A stretch of 64,000 nucleotides of DNA from Maribacter zhoushanensis (GTDB taxonomy: Bacteria; Bacteroidota; Bacteroidia; Flavobacteriales; Flavobacteriaceae). Shown in pieces: positions 45,538-55,902 of this stretch. Made by a program: the position numbers and the translations under genes. The stretch spans positions 744,001 to 808,000 of the forward strand of contig NZ_JARKMR010000002.1 of NCBI RefSeq assembly GCF_029350975.1. The letters are read 5' to 3'. Under the pieces are notes generated by a model. It worked only from the letters and a program-made list of their open reading frames with translations, was not told the DNA's origin and did not search any database. The number at the start of each line of letters is the position of its first letter. Position 1 is the stretch's first letter.

Positions 45538-46176
45538 ATGAAATCAGTATTACTAATTGCCACATTTATTTTCACTCTTAGTATAAGCGCACAAACACCT
45601 TATGAAAAAGGGATGAACGATGCTTTTGCTTTATGGGAACAACAAAAAAATACAGAAGCCGTACAACTATTTGAAAGAATAGCATCTGCAGAAACCGACA
45701 ATTGGCTACCCGCTTATTATGCCGGACTGATTGAAATTGTAAGTAGTTTTGGTTTAAAAGACGAAGCTCTATTAACATCAAAGTTAACCAGGGCAAAAGG
45801 CTTTTTGGATAATGCATCGGCAATATCAAAAGACAACCCAGAAATTATGATTTCATATGCCCTTTTGAATACTGCATATATTGCTTTTGATGGTGCAAAA
45901 TATGGCATGACCTTATCAGGTGAGAATATTGCTATCTATCAAAAAGCACAAGCTATAGCACCAAACAACCCAAGAGTATTATTAGGTAAAACCGAATGGG
46001 ATATGGGAACCGCTAAATTCTTCGGTAAATCTATAGCTCCGTATTGTGAAGATATTGAACGTGCAATTATATTATTTAACGAAGAAGAACAAACCATACC
46101 CTACTACCCATACTCAGGTTTAGAACGAGCAAATGAGATCAGCAGCAACTGTAAAAAAGAAACCTCCCCTAATTAA
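45538..46176 (+). CDS. Exported TPR-like protein, partner of the TonB receptor
   Basis: 212-aa periplasmic protein with a clean signal peptide (KSVLLIATFIFTLSISAQT). The body is helical with TPR-like repeats: AFALWEQQKNTEAVQLFERIA, YYAGLIEIVSSFG, IYQKAQAIAPNNPRVLLGKTEWDMG. No catalytic residues are recognised. It follows the TonB receptor and is closed by a hairpin overlapping its stop, so the pair forms a transcription unit. A scaffold or accessory role in uptake is inferred from position only. Confidence 0.75.
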   Translation: MKSVLLIATFIFTLSISAQTPYEKGMNDAFALWEQQKNTEAVQLFERIASAETDNWLPAYYAGLIEIVSSFGLKDEALLTSKLTRAKGFLDNASAISKDNPEIMISYALLNTAYIAFDGAKYGMTLSGENIAIYQKAQAIAPNNPRVLLGKTEWDMGTAKFFGKSIAPYCEDIERAIILFNEEEQTIPYYPYSGLERANEISSNCKKETSPN

Positions 46177-46187
46177 TAGGAGAGGTT
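46161..46187 (+). terminator. Hairpin overlapping the stop codon of the TPR-like gene
   Basis: Arms AACCTCCCCTA / TAGGAGAGGTT (one mismatch) span the TAA stop at 46174-46176 and are followed by ATTTTAAG. It may also slow the convergent gapN transcript. Confidence 0.6.
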
Positions 46188-46211
46188 ATTTTAAGTCTTA
46201 ATTTAGGACCC

Positions 46212-47798
46212 TTATAATATATAATCCGTACTTACAAAATTAGAAAGTTTAGCTTCTAATAGATTTTCAATAATTTCAGTATTCAATTCATTGTCTTTAA
46301 ATGCTACAAATGTTCTAATAGAGAATGAACGCAATGCATCATGAACACTTAAGGTTGCTTGAGCAGAATCTTTTCTTCCGGTAAACGGATAAACGTCTGG
46401 TCCCCTTTGGCAAGAGCTGTTTAAGTTTACACGACAAACCAAATTCACCAAAGTATCTATTAACGGAGAAAGAGCATATACATCTTTACCGAACAAGCTT
46501 ACTTGTTGACCATAGTTGCTTTCTGCCATATCATCTAAAGGCTCTTCAATATCAGCAAAAGGTACAATTGGTATTATTGGACCAAACTGTTCTTCTTTAT
46601 ACACCCTCATGTCTTTAGTTACAGGATAAAGAACTGCAGGCCATATATAATTATCAAAATGCTTCCCTCCTTTTTTATTGATAATCTTTGCTCCTTTAGA
46701 AAGGGCATCATCAATTAACTCTTGAATATAAGCTGCCTTATCAGGTTCTGGTAACGGAGTTAATTTTACTCCATCTTCCCACGGATTTCCAAATTTTAAT
46801 TCATCAACCTTATTCGCAAAATTCTTATTGAACTCTTCACTAATTTCTTCATGAACATAGACTACTTTCAACGCAGTGCATCGTTGACCATTAAAAGATA
46901 ATGTACCTGCTAAACATTCATTAACAGTCAAATTTAAATCGGCATCAGGTAAAATAATAGCTGGGTTTTTAGCCTCTAGACCTAACACCAAACGCAACCT
47001 ATTGCTTTTAGGATGTTGATCTTGTAAAGCATTGGCAGATTTACTATTACCTATTAAGGCAAGAACATCTACTTTACCTGTCTGCATAATTGGTGCAGCA
47101 ACGGTTCTACCACGACCAAACAATACATTTACCACACCCTTTGGAAAACTAGTCTGAAAAGCTTCTAAAAGTGGGGTAATCAATAAAACCCCATGTTTTG
47201 CAGGTTTAAAAATGGTAGTATTCCCCATAATAATTGCAGGAATCAACAACGCAAATGTTTCGTTTAACGGATAGTTATATGGTCCCAAACACAAAACAAC
47301 CCCTAAAGGTCCTCTTTTTATATGCGCATATACGCCATCGTGTTTTGTAAACTTAGCAGCGTCACGATCCAATTGCTTATAATCTTCAATAGTATCTTCA
47401 ATGTACTCTACCGTACGATCAAATTCTTTCTGAGAATCCGGTAACGATTTACCAATTTCCCACATCAATAATTTTACAACTTCTTCTCTTTTGGTTTTCA
47501 TTTTGGTTACAAAAACCTCCATACACTCAATACGGTCTTTAACGTGCATGGTTGGCCAAACACCTTTTCCCTTATCATATGCACTCAACGCACCATTTAA
47601 AGCATCTAAAGCCTCTGCTTCTTGCAAATCTGGAATACTCCCCAGTAAAGTTGGTTTATATTCCTTGGTCGAAGAAATAGTAGAATAAACCGCTGTGGTA
47701 TCTCCTTTCCATTCCTTTAATTCACCGTTGACCAAGTAATGCTTTTGGTCTATAGTAGACGTAATCTGAAATTCTTCTGGAATTTTAATATCGCTCAT
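46212..47798 (-). CDS. gapN: NADP-dependent glyceraldehyde-3-phosphate dehydrogenase (GapN-type ALDH)
   Basis: 528-aa aldehyde dehydrogenase predicted to oxidise glyceraldehyde-3-phosphate to 3-phosphoglycerate with NADPH formation and no ATP yield. The catalytic cysteine is Cys307 ([10 protein letters not shown]); the coenzyme region includes [19 protein letters not shown] and the NSKSANAL turn. The classical ELGGK segment reads GLEAK, so the usual general-base Glu is Gly273 and a Glu sits two positions later. The GapN label rests on resemblance of the whole sequence to flavobacterial GapN proteins; another ALDH substrate is possible. It lies 91 bp downstream of ilvA on the same strand. Confidence 0.78.
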   Translation of the reverse strand: MSDIKIPEEFQITSTIDQKHYLVNGELKEWKGDTTAVYSTISSTKEYKPTLLGSIPDLQEAEALDALNGALSAYDKGKGVWPTMHVKDRIECMEVFVTKMKTKREEVVKLLMWEIGKSLPDSQKEFDRTVEYIEDTIEDYKQLDRDAAKFTKHDGVYAHIKRGPLGVVLCLGPYNYPLNETFALLIPAIIMGNTTIFKPAKHGVLLITPLLEAFQTSFPKGVVNVLFGRGRTVAAPIMQTGKVDVLALIGNSKSANALQDQHPKSNRLRLVLGLEAKNPAIILPDADLNLTVNECLAGTLSFNGQRCTALKVVYVHEEISEEFNKNFANKVDELKFGNPWEDGVKLTPLPEPDKAAYIQELIDDALSKGAKIINKKGGKHFDNYIWPAVLYPVTKDMRVYKEEQFGPIIPIVPFADIEEPLDDMAESNYGQQVSLFGKDVYALSPLIDTLVNLVCRVNLNSSCQRGPDVYPFTGRKDSAQATLSVHDALRSFSIRTFVAFKDNELNTEIIENLLEAKLSNFVSTDYIL

Positions 47799-47840
47799 TT
47801 CATTTTCTATTTTGTACTATGATTGATAATTGTATAGTAG

Positions 47841-47859
47841 ATTAATTTCTGAAATTAAT
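47841..47859. other. 19-bp palindrome between ilvA and gapN
   Basis: ATTAATTTC-T-GAAATTAAT is a perfect inverted repeat in the 91-bp gap ahead of gapN. It has no T-run; it could be an operator for gapN. Confidence 0.4.
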
Positions 47860-47889
47860 AGAAATTGAATCTGATATACTAAAAGTAGT

Positions 47890-49155
47890 TTAAACCAAAT
47901 ATTCAAACAAATCTGGTTTGTCATTTATATAATCGCCATAAAAATTGTTAGTTTTCATGCGTTCTATCAAAGGTTTTAAATCTTCTGGATGCTTAAGTTC
48001 TATACCTACTACCGCAGGCGCATTTTCTCTGCTAGATTTCTTAGAATATTCAAAATGTGTAATATCATCGTTAGGTCCTAAAATATCTACCACAAATTCT
48101 TTTAACGCCCCTGGTCTTTGAGGAAAACGAATAATAAAGTAATGCTTTAATTTACCATACAATAAAGCACGCTCTTTGATCTCTGCGGTTCTTGTAATAT
48201 CGTTATTACTTCCGCCAATAATACAGACGACATTTTTTCCGGTAATCTCTTCTTTATATTGATCTAAGGCAGCTATAGATAATGCACCTGCAGGTTCTAC
48301 CACTATGGCATCTCTATTATAAAGATCTAAAATAGTTTGGCATGCTTTCCCCTCATCTACCGTAATCATATTATCTAAATAGTAGTTACAGATAGGATAC
48401 GTTAAACTACCTACTTTCTTGACCGCAGCACCATCAATAAATTTGTCGATATGGTTAAGCGCAACTACTTCACCAGATTCAATAGAAGTTTTCATGGAAG
48501 GAGCACCTTTAGGTTCTACTCCAATAATTTTGGTACTGGGTGAAAGTTGACTAAAAACACTAATTAGTCCAGATGCTAGACCTCCACCACCAATGCAAAC
48601 AAAAAGATAATCTATAGGTTCTTTTGCCTGCTCAATCAACTCTAGACCCACGGTAGCTTGACCTTCAATAATCTTGGGGTCATCAAACGGGTGAACGAAT
48701 ATTTTACCCGTACTATCACCAAAAGTTTTAGCCGCTAAAGAAGCATCATCAAACGTATCACCTTCTAAAACTATTTCTACCCATTCTGCACCAAATAATT
48801 TCGTTTGCTCCACCTTTTGTTTTGGCGTTACCGAAGGCATGTAAATGGTGCCTTTAATCTTTAAGTGATAACAGGCAAAAGCAACACCTTGAGCATGATT
48901 ACCCGCACTTGCACAAATAACACCCTTTGCTCGTTCATCTTCTGTTAAAGAACTTATTTTATTGAATGCACCTCTAATCTTATAAGACCGAACGCGCTGT
49001 AGATCCTCGCGTTTTAGACGCACCTGACAATTAAATTGCTTTGACAATCTTATACTTTCAGTTAGTGGCGTTACTTCTGAAATTTCAGAAATGGTCTGTG
49101 CCGCTTGTAATACATCATCTAATTGCGGAAAATATGCCGGCTTTGTCCCTTTCAT
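47890..49155 (-). CDS. ilvA: Threonine ammonia-lyase (threonine dehydratase)
   Basis: 421-aa PLP enzyme converting threonine to 2-oxobutyrate, the entry step to isoleucine. The PLP Lys lies in RVRSYKIRGAFNK; the cofactor phosphate loop is CIGGGGLASG, with SAGNHAQGVAF. A C-terminal ACT-like regulatory domain (about residues 330-421; FIIRFPQRPGALKEFV) allows isoleucine feedback. The frame opens at a TTG (49164), but the ATG at 49155 is preferred. Last biosynthetic gene of the ilv operon, 157 bp after ilvC. Confidence 0.94.
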   Translation of the reverse strand: MKGTKPAYFPQLDDVLQAAQTISEISEVTPLTESIRLSKQFNCQVRLKREDLQRVRSYKIRGAFNKISSLTEDERAKGVICASAGNHAQGVAFACYHLKIKGTIYMPSVTPKQKVEQTKLFGAEWVEIVLEGDTFDDASLAAKTFGDSTGKIFVHPFDDPKIIEGQATVGLELIEQAKEPIDYLFVCIGGGGLASGLISVFSQLSPSTKIIGVEPKGAPSMKTSIESGEVVALNHIDKFIDGAAVKKVGSLTYPICNYYLDNMITVDEGKACQTILDLYNRDAIVVEPAGALSIAALDQYKEEITGKNVVCIIGGSNNDITRTAEIKERALLYGKLKHYFIIRFPQRPGALKEFVVDILGPNDDITHFEYSKKSSRENAPAVVGIELKHPEDLKPLIERMKTNNFYGDYINDKPDLFEYLV

Positions 49156-49312
49156 AGTATTCAAATTCTTTAATTGTAAACTTTATAAATCAGTATGAAA
49201 CCTAAATTGTCCGCTTAAGGGCAACTCTTTAAAAACTGCTATACCACAAAGGTTTACAATTTTAAGAATGCACTCAACCGGACAATCGGTATATCTATAA
49301 AAGATTATAAAT

Positions 49313-50788
49313 TTATACGATAGGCTTCATAGCCGTCATCGACTCACGCAAACGAGTACCAACAATCTCTACCGGATGCGTACGTAACGCTTTATTAATA
49401 GCAATTAATTGTGCATTATCAACGCCATTATCAATATCTCCTGAGAAGTTTGTACCAATAACATCGGTCTCAATACCTTTCATAAAATCAGTTAATAAAG
49501 GCTTACAAGCATGATCAAACAAGTAACAACCATATTCTGCCGTATCAGATATAACACGGTTCATTTCAAACAATTTCTTACGTGCAATCGTGTTTGCTAT
49601 TAACGGAGTTTCATGTAAAGACTCGTAGTATGCAGACTCAGCAATAATACCTGATTCTGTCATTGCCTCAAAAGCCAATTCTACACCAGCTCTTACCATA
49701 GCCACCATTAGAACACCATTATCATAAAATTCTTGCTCCGTAATCTCTTGGCTACCTGCAGGCGTTTTCTCGAAAGCAGTTTCTCCTGTTGCAGCTCTCC
49801 ACGTTAACAAGTTCTTATCATCATTTGCCCAATCTTCCATCATAGTTTTTGAGAAATGACCGGTCATAATATCATCCATATGCTTTTGGAACAACGGACG
49901 CATAATATCTTTTAATTCTTCAGATAATTCAAATGCCTTTACTTTAGCAGGATTTGAAAGACGGTCCATCATATGTGTAATACCGCCATACTTCATACCT
50001 TCAGTAATAGTTTCCCATCCGTATTGTATCAATTTAGAGGCATAACCGGCATCAATACCTTTTTCGATCATTTTATCGAAACAAAGAATAGAACCTGTTT
50101 GTAACAAACCACAAAGAATAGTTTGCTCTCCCATTAAATCTGATTTTACCTCTGCAACAAAAGAAGACTCTAATACACCGGCTCTGTGACCACCTGTACC
50201 AGCAGCATAAGCTTTTGCCTGAGCTAAACCTTTACCTTCTGGATCATTCTCTGGGTGCACCGCAATTAAAGTTGGTACCCCAAACCCTCTTTTGTATTCT
50301 TCACGTACTTCTGAACCTGGACTTTTAGGAGCTACCATAATCACAGTTAAATCTTCACGAACCTGCGTACCTTCCTCTACAATATTAAAACCGTGAGAAT
50401 AAGATAGTGTAGCACCTTTTTTCATTAATGGCATAACAGCACCTACTACGGCAGTATGCTGCTTGTCTGGTGTAAGGTTGATCACAACATCGGCAGTAGG
50501 AATCAATTCCTCGTAGGTACCTACTGTAAATCCGTTTTCAGATGCATTTACAAAAGATTGTCTTTTTTCTTTTATAGCAGCATCACGAAGTGTGTAAGCG
50601 ATATCCAAACCAGAATCTCTCATGTTCAACCCCTGGTTTAAACCTTGTGCACCACAACCTACGATTACAATTTTTTTGCCTTTTAAAGCATTTACGCCAT
50701 CTGCAAACTCAGACGAATCCATGAAGCGGCATTTTCCAAGTTGCGTTAATTTATCTCTTAATGATAGCGTATTAAAATAATTGGCCAT
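49313..50788 (-). CDS. ilvC: Ketol-acid reductoisomerase, class II
   Basis: 491-aa NADPH-dependent enzyme that isomerises and reduces acetolactate or acetohydroxybutyrate. The N-terminal Rossmann segment is [21 protein letters not shown]. The length (about 490 rather than 330) and duplicated knotted C-terminal domain mark the class II, enterobacterial-type form. Metal ligands lie in [13 protein letters not shown]. It sits 40 bp after ilvN. Confidence 0.97.
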   Translation of the reverse strand: MANYFNTLSLRDKLTQLGKCRFMDSSEFADGVNALKGKKIVIVGCGAQGLNQGLNMRDSGLDIAYTLRDAAIKEKRQSFVNASENGFTVGTYEELIPTADVVINLTPDKQHTAVVGAVMPLMKKGATLSYSHGFNIVEEGTQVREDLTVIMVAPKSPGSEVREEYKRGFGVPTLIAVHPENDPEGKGLAQAKAYAAGTGGHRAGVLESSFVAEVKSDLMGEQTILCGLLQTGSILCFDKMIEKGIDAGYASKLIQYGWETITEGMKYGGITHMMDRLSNPAKVKAFELSEELKDIMRPLFQKHMDDIMTGHFSKTMMEDWANDDKNLLTWRAATGETAFEKTPAGSQEITEQEFYDNGVLMVAMVRAGVELAFEAMTESGIIAESAYYESLHETPLIANTIARKKLFEMNRVISDTAEYGCYLFDHACKPLLTDFMKGIETDVIGTNFSGDIDNGVDNAQLIAINKALRTHPVEIVGTRLRESMTAMKPIV

Positions 50789-50828
50789 TTTGTTTTTACT
50801 TTATTTGATTATTGTTTAGATTCTTTAT

Positions 50829-51347
50829 TTAAAATTCTTTTAGTATCGCTGAAATTTTCATTTCATCTTTAGTAACAGAAATACGACCAGAGCGTACAAA
50901 CTGCATAATACCGTAGGGCTTTAGCTGATCGTGCATTTCATCAATTTCATTTCTTCTGCCACTTTTAGCGATGACAAAAAAGTCTCTTGATACTGTTACG
51001 ATCTGCGCATTATTATCCTTAATAATATTCTGAATTTGACGCTCGTCAAACAGAAGTCCCGATGCTATTTTGAACAAAGCAGATTCTTGATAAATGGTTT
51101 CATCATCAGTATGGTAATATGCTTTTATAACCTCAATTTGTTTCTCAATCTGACCGACAATGTTATGTACCCATTTCTCCGTCGTATGCGCTACAATCGT
51201 AAATTTAGAAACATCATCAATCTCTGATTTAGAGACATTTAAACTCTCAATATTAATATGTCTCTTTAAAAAGATACCAGATATTCTGTTCAGTAATCCA
51301 ACATTATTTTCTGAATATACCGATATTGTAAACCATTTATTTTCCAT
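50829..51347 (-). CDS. ilvN: Acetolactate synthase small (regulatory) subunit
   Basis: 172-aa ACT-domain protein that binds valine and activates IlvB. The N-terminal ACT domain reads WFTISVYSENNVGLLNRISGIFLKRHINIESLNV; the second ACT-like half contains QIQNIIKDNNAQIVTVSRDFFVIAKSG and the C-terminal helix EMHDQLKPYGIMQFVRSGRISVT. Length is normal. It is separated from ilvB by the methyltransferase gene, an unusual order since ilvB and ilvN are normally adjacent. Confidence 0.94.
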   Translation of the reverse strand: MENKWFTISVYSENNVGLLNRISGIFLKRHINIESLNVSKSEIDDVSKFTIVAHTTEKWVHNIVGQIEKQIEVIKAYYHTDDETIYQESALFKIASGLLFDERQIQNIIKDNNAQIVTVSRDFFVIAKSGRRNEIDEMHDQLKPYGIMQFVRSGRISVTKDEMKISAILKEF

Positions 51348-51410
51348 AAGCTTTAATTACCTATTCCTTTCTACAAAAGGATTTTATGGTGTCATTATAA
51401 TTATTCTATA

Positions 51411-51989
51411 CTATTTCTTTACGGCCATTATTAAGCCTGTAGACCAATTCATTTTGGTCAATTGTAAATCTTTACGTTGTTCTAAATATGCCGTTAGTTC
51501 AATAACATTATCCTCATGACCTGCTGGCCAATTGGGTTGTTTGGTCATATCATCGATAATATAAAATCCGCCAACATTTATCAAATCCAAAACCTCATCG
51601 ATTTCACTATACTTACCAGGCCAAGCATCTGCAAAAATTAAATCGAATTTAGCACCTGAGAACTCTTTAATCCAATCAGCACCATCTTTACAAACAACCT
51701 CAACCCTATTATCATCACCAAAATAACTAGTGGCTATTGAAATTAACTCTGGATCGTTATCTACGGATATTAATTTAGAATCAGCATCCATACCCTCTAT
51801 CATCCAAGAAAGGCTAAGACCAATACCAGTTCCTATTTCCAAAAATCTTCCGCTTGGTTTTGAAGCTATCAAGGTTTTGAGAAAGCTACCAACGTACAAG
51901 TCTGACGGCATTGTAAATCCTATTTCCTCAGATTTACGAATTATCTCCGTGTGTATTTTTGGAATGTCCTGTATGTTAGTATCGTTCAT
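51411..51989 (-). CDS. SAM-dependent O-methyltransferase-like protein inside the ilv operon
   Basis: 192-aa class I methyltransferase of the catechol/caffeoyl-CoA O-methyltransferase type. The SAM motif I is RFLEIGTGIGLSLSWMIEG; motif II acidic residue in LISVDNDPELIS; the DxW/metal region is FDLIFADAWPGKYSEIDEVLDLINVGGFYIIDDM. It starts 17 nt after ilvB and ends 63 bp before ilvN, so it is transcribed with them. The substrate is unknown; there is no established role for such an enzyme in valine or isoleucine synthesis. Confidence 0.85.
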   Translation of the reverse strand: MNDTNIQDIPKIHTEIIRKSEEIGFTMPSDLYVGSFLKTLIASKPSGRFLEIGTGIGLSLSWMIEGMDADSKLISVDNDPELISIATSYFGDDNRVEVVCKDGADWIKEFSGAKFDLIFADAWPGKYSEIDEVLDLINVGGFYIIDDMTKQPNWPAGHEDNVIELTAYLEQRKDLQLTKMNWSTGLIMAVKK

Positions 51990-52006
51990 GAGATTTAATA
52001 TTGCTG

Positions 52007-53740
52007 CTATTTCAATCTAACTTCAGAAACCGAAGCTCCAGAAGGTATCATTGGAAAAACATTATCTTCTTGTTCTACCTTAACTTCTAAGAAATAAGGC
52101 TCTTTAGAAGCCATCATTTCTTGAATAGTAGATTTTAAATCTTTACGCTCAGAAATTCGCTTTGCCTCAATACTGTATCCTTCAGCTATTTTCACAAAAT
52201 CAGGATTCACCATTACGGTTGATGCATATCTCTTCTCAAAGAACAACTCTTGCCATTGGCGTACCATACCTAAGTGCTCATTGTTCAATACAACAATCTT
52301 AACAGGTACTTTATGCTGAAAAATAACACCCAATTCTTGAATGGTCATTTGATAACCACCATCACCGATAATAGCAACCACTTCCCTATCCATAGCACCC
52401 ATTTTGGCACCAATAGCAGCTGGTAATGCGAAGCCCATAGTTCCTAATCCGCCAGAAGTAATATTACTTTTAGACTGAGAAAATTTGGCATATCTACAAG
52501 CAATCATTTGGTGCTGACCTACATCAGAAACTATAACCGCTTTGTTATTAGATGCTAAATTTATTTCTTCGATTACCTCACCCATGGTCAAACCAGCTTT
52601 GGTTGGGTGAATATCATTTTTTATAATCGTATCAAACTCTATTTTATATTTCTCCTTAAAACCGTTATGCCAAGCTTCATGCTTGTTCTCTTTTATCAAT
52701 GGCAATAATAGACCTAAAGTATCTTTTGAATTCCCTAGAACAGCCACATCTGCGTGAACATTCTTATTTATTTCAGCAGGATCAATTTCAAAATGAATAA
52801 CCTTGGCCTGTTTTGCATAATCTTCTAACCTACCCGTTACACGATCATCAAAACGCATACCTATGGCAATTAATAGATCACACTCATTGGTCATTAGGTT
52901 TGGTCCGTAATTACCGTGCATACCCACCATACCTACATTTAAAGGATGAGCCGTATCTAAAGCTGATGCACCCATAATAGTCCATGCAGCAGGAATACCA
53001 GCTTTCTCGACCAAATCTTTCAATTCTTGTTCTGCCTGACCAAGAATTACACCTTGTCCCCAAACTATAAATGGTTTTTTAGCGCTGTTGATTAAATCTG
53101 CAGCAGCTTCTATAGCACTCATTTTTGGTTTAGGTACCGGCTTATAACTTCTAACTGCTGTACACTTCTCGTATGCAAAATCAAACGCATCTATTTGTGC
53201 ATTCTTAGTAATATCAACTAAAACCGGTCCAGGTCTACCAGATTTAGCAATATAGAAAGCTTTTGCCATTACCTCAGGAATTTCAGAAGCCTCGGTAATT
53301 TGATAGTTCCACTTCGTTACCGGAGTAGAGATACCAATAATATCAGTTTCTTGAAAAGCATCGGTACCTAACAGTTGCCTAGTAACTTGACCAGTAATAC
53401 ATACCATAGGGGTAGAATCTATCTGTGCATCTGCAAGACCTGTGACTAAATTGGTAGCACCAGGACCAGAAGTTGCGATAGCGACACCCACTTTTCCAGA
53501 AACACGAGCATATCCTTGCGCTGCATGCGTAGCACCCTGCTCATGTCTTGTAAGAATATGGGTCAACTTGTCCTGAAATTTATATAGCTCATCATAGACG
53601 GGCATAATTGCACCACCAGGGTAGCCATACATTGTTTCGACACCTTCAGCCAACAAACAATGAATTATTGCTTCTGCTCCAGAAATCTTTATAGTTTTCT
53701 TGGAATCTGTACCTTTTTTCTTCTCTTTTACTGTTTTCAT
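52007..53740 (-). CDS. ilvB: Acetolactate synthase large (catalytic) subunit
   Basis: 577-aa thiamine-diphosphate and FAD enzyme making acetolactate or acetohydroxybutyrate. Signatures: YGYPGGAIMPVYDEL and RHEQGATHAAQGYARVSG (catalytic Glu), GQVTRQLLGTDAFQETDI (FAD region) and the ThDP motif GDGGYQMTIQELGVIFQHKVPVKIVVLNN. Length is normal. Second gene of the ilv operon. Confidence 0.97.
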   Translation of the reverse strand: MKTVKEKKKGTDSKKTIKISGAEAIIHCLLAEGVETMYGYPGGAIMPVYDELYKFQDKLTHILTRHEQGATHAAQGYARVSGKVGVAIATSGPGATNLVTGLADAQIDSTPMVCITGQVTRQLLGTDAFQETDIIGISTPVTKWNYQITEASEIPEVMAKAFYIAKSGRPGPVLVDITKNAQIDAFDFAYEKCTAVRSYKPVPKPKMSAIEAAADLINSAKKPFIVWGQGVILGQAEQELKDLVEKAGIPAAWTIMGASALDTAHPLNVGMVGMHGNYGPNLMTNECDLLIAIGMRFDDRVTGRLEDYAKQAKVIHFEIDPAEINKNVHADVAVLGNSKDTLGLLLPLIKENKHEAWHNGFKEKYKIEFDTIIKNDIHPTKAGLTMGEVIEEINLASNNKAVIVSDVGQHQMIACRYAKFSQSKSNITSGGLGTMGFALPAAIGAKMGAMDREVVAIIGDGGYQMTIQELGVIFQHKVPVKIVVLNNEHLGMVRQWQELFFEKRYASTVMVNPDFVKIAEGYSIEAKRISERKDLKSTIQEMMASKEPYFLEVKVEQEDNVFPMIPSGASVSEVRLK

Positions 53741-53833
53741 AATTAATAATCAAATTCAAGTATTGTATATATGAGTTACAATAACCTGATATTAAAATCC
53801 GTCTAGTATTAATTAAAATCTAGTCGGTGTTAT

Positions 53834-55510
53834 TTAAAACTCGTCGGTAACACAACCTTGTGCTGCAGAAGATACGGAACGAGCATATTTGTATAACACT
53901 CCTTTTTTAAACTTTAAAGCAGGTTCTACCCAAGCTTCTTTACGCTTTGCCAATTCCTCATCTGACACTTCTACATTTATAGAATTTGTCTCAGCATCTA
54001 TAGTAATTGTATCTCCATCTTTAACTAAAGCGATAGTACCACCTTCTTGTGCTTCTGGCGAAATATGCCCTACTACAAAACCGTGTGTACCACCTGAGAA
54101 ACGACCATCTGTAATTAATGCTACTTCTTTACCTAGACCTGCACCCATAATAGCAGCAGTAGGTTTTAACATTTCTGGCATTCCCGGACCTCCTTTAGGA
54201 CCTTCATATCTAATGACGACTACATTTCCTTTCTCCACTTCACCTCCGCGTATAGCATCATTGGCATCATACTCACTATTAAATACTTTTGCTGTTCCTT
54301 TAAACAACAAACCTTCTTTACCTGTAATTTTTGCTACAGAACCATTCTCTGCCAAATTACCATATAACATTCTTAAGTGACCTGTTGCCTTAATAGGCTT
54401 ATCTAAAGGCATAATAACATCTTGACCTTCTTCTAAATCTGGAACATTCTCTAGATTCTCCGCTAAGGTTTTTCCGGTTACGGTTAAACAATCTCCATGT
54501 AAAAGACCGTTTCTTAATAAATATTTTAAAACAGCTGGTATACCTCCTATTCTATGAACATCTTCCATTAAGTATTTACCACTAGGTTTTAAATCTGCAA
54601 TAAATGGTGTAGTATCACTTATATGTTGAAAATCTTTTAGCGTAAAATCTATATCCGCAGCTCTTGCAATTGCCAAGAAATGTAAAACCGCATTGGTAGA
54701 ACCTCCCATAATGGTTACTAAACGAATAGCATTCTCCAAAGACTTACGGGTAACAATATCCAGAGGTTTAATATCTTTCTCAATAAGAATACGCATTTGT
54801 TTACCCGCTGCGATACACTCTTCTTCTTTATTGTTGCTAATTGCAGGGTTAGAAGAGTTATATGGCATGGACATACCTAAAGCTTCTATGGCAGAAGCCA
54901 TTGTATTTGCCGTATACATACCACCACAAGCACCAGCTCCCGGTATGGATTTTTTAATGATAGATCTATAATTTTTCTCGTCCATGGTGCCAGCTACTTT
55001 CTCTCCCCATGCCTCGAACGCAGAAACAATATCCAATTTTCTATCCTCATGACAACCAGAAGCTATGGTACCACCATATACTAATATTGCAGGACGGTTT
55101 AAACGTAACATTGCCAGTAATGCACCTGGCATATTCTTATCACAACCTACAACTGTTACTAATGCATCATAAGACATACCTTGTACTACAGTTTCCATAG
55201 AATCTGCAATAATATCTCTAGATGGTAATGAAAAACGCATTCCTGGTGTACCCATAGAAATACCATCACTAACACCAATAGTATTAAAAATCAATCCTAC
55301 AGTTTCTTTAGAATTAACGCCTTCTTTTACCAATTTTGCTAAATCATTTAAGTGCATATTACAAGGGTTGCCTTCATAACCTGTACTTGCAATACCAACT
55401 AAAGGTTTATTAAAATCCTCATCTTTGAAACCAATTGCATAAAGCATTGCTTGTGCTGCTGGTTGTGTTGGATCTTGAGTAACGTTTTTACTGTATTTAT
55501 TTAATTCCAT
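53834..55510 (-). CDS. ilvD: Dihydroxy-acid dehydratase
   Basis: 558-aa iron-sulfur dehydratase that forms the 2-oxoacid precursors of valine, leucine and isoleucine. Cluster cysteines are in [18 protein letters not shown] and [12 protein letters not shown]; the signature [13 protein letters not shown] and C-terminal [21 protein letters not shown] are intact. First gene of the minus-strand ilv operon, with a -7 box 48 bp upstream. Confidence 0.97.
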   Translation of the reverse strand: MELNKYSKNVTQDPTQPAAQAMLYAIGFKDEDFNKPLVGIASTGYEGNPCNMHLNDLAKLVKEGVNSKETVGLIFNTIGVSDGISMGTPGMRFSLPSRDIIADSMETVVQGMSYDALVTVVGCDKNMPGALLAMLRLNRPAILVYGGTIASGCHEDRKLDIVSAFEAWGEKVAGTMDEKNYRSIIKKSIPGAGACGGMYTANTMASAIEALGMSMPYNSSNPAISNNKEEECIAAGKQMRILIEKDIKPLDIVTRKSLENAIRLVTIMGGSTNAVLHFLAIARAADIDFTLKDFQHISDTTPFIADLKPSGKYLMEDVHRIGGIPAVLKYLLRNGLLHGDCLTVTGKTLAENLENVPDLEEGQDVIMPLDKPIKATGHLRMLYGNLAENGSVAKITGKEGLLFKGTAKVFNSEYDANDAIRGGEVEKGNVVVIRYEGPKGGPGMPEMLKPTAAIMGAGLGKEVALITDGRFSGGTHGFVVGHISPEAQEGGTIALVKDGDTITIDAETNSINVEVSDEELAKRKEAWVEPALKFKKGVLYKYARSVSSAAQGCVTDEF

Positions 55511-55557
55511 AATATAAATCTCGTATGCTTATCTTGATTTCTTAAATACTACTAAAC

Positions 55558-55565
55558 CAAAGATA
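55558..55565 (-). promoter_or_regulatory. -7 box TATCTTTG of the ilv operon
   Basis: Reverse-strand TAnnTTTG match with a TTG at 55583-55585 (17-nt spacer). The predicted leader is about 43 nt, too short for a classical attenuator. Confidence 0.65.
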
Positions 55566-55720
55566 AAAGTTTATAAAAATTTCAATTTTTAACTATAATA
55601 GACAATACAAATTCATTTTATCAAAAAACCACATAAATAACTAAATATCAATAATTTAAATAGTCAATTTATATCATATTCAATACTTCAAAACTGACCA
55701 TTTTTATTATAGCATTATAA

Positions 55721-55757
55721 AAAAAACCTGTATCAACTAATTCTGATACAGGTTTTT
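55721..55757 (-). terminator. Terminator of the Nramp-pxpABC operon
   Basis: Stem CCTGTATCA / TGATACAGG, 8-nt loop, with A and T runs on both sides. It lies about 145 bp past the pxpC stop on the minus strand. Confidence 0.85.
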
Positions 55758-55902
55758 CTATAAAATGAAAAGCTATATCACCCCTACATAGGAATGACAA
55801 TGACTAGTTCAATATTTAATTTTGATATTATCATACTACAATAGTACTTAAAAAATAGGTCATAATTAACAGCTTAACAAAATCTGTACAAAAAGTAATA
55901 AA

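Larger units (their letters stand above)
55511..55902. other. 392-bp gene-free region between ilvD and pxpC
   Basis: Very AT-rich stretch. It holds the ilvD promoter (55558-55585) and a terminator hairpin (55721-55757). I see no other open frame, repeat or RNA-like structure in it. Confidence 0.6.

Noticed and set aside
49156..49164. TTG start for ilvA three codons upstream
   Set aside because: An ATG is available at 49155 and the extra residues are not part of the family N-terminus.
53889..54380. 163-aa open frame opposite ilvD
   Set aside because: Shadow of the ilvD coding strand with Pro/Ser-rich antisense composition; ilvD is certain.
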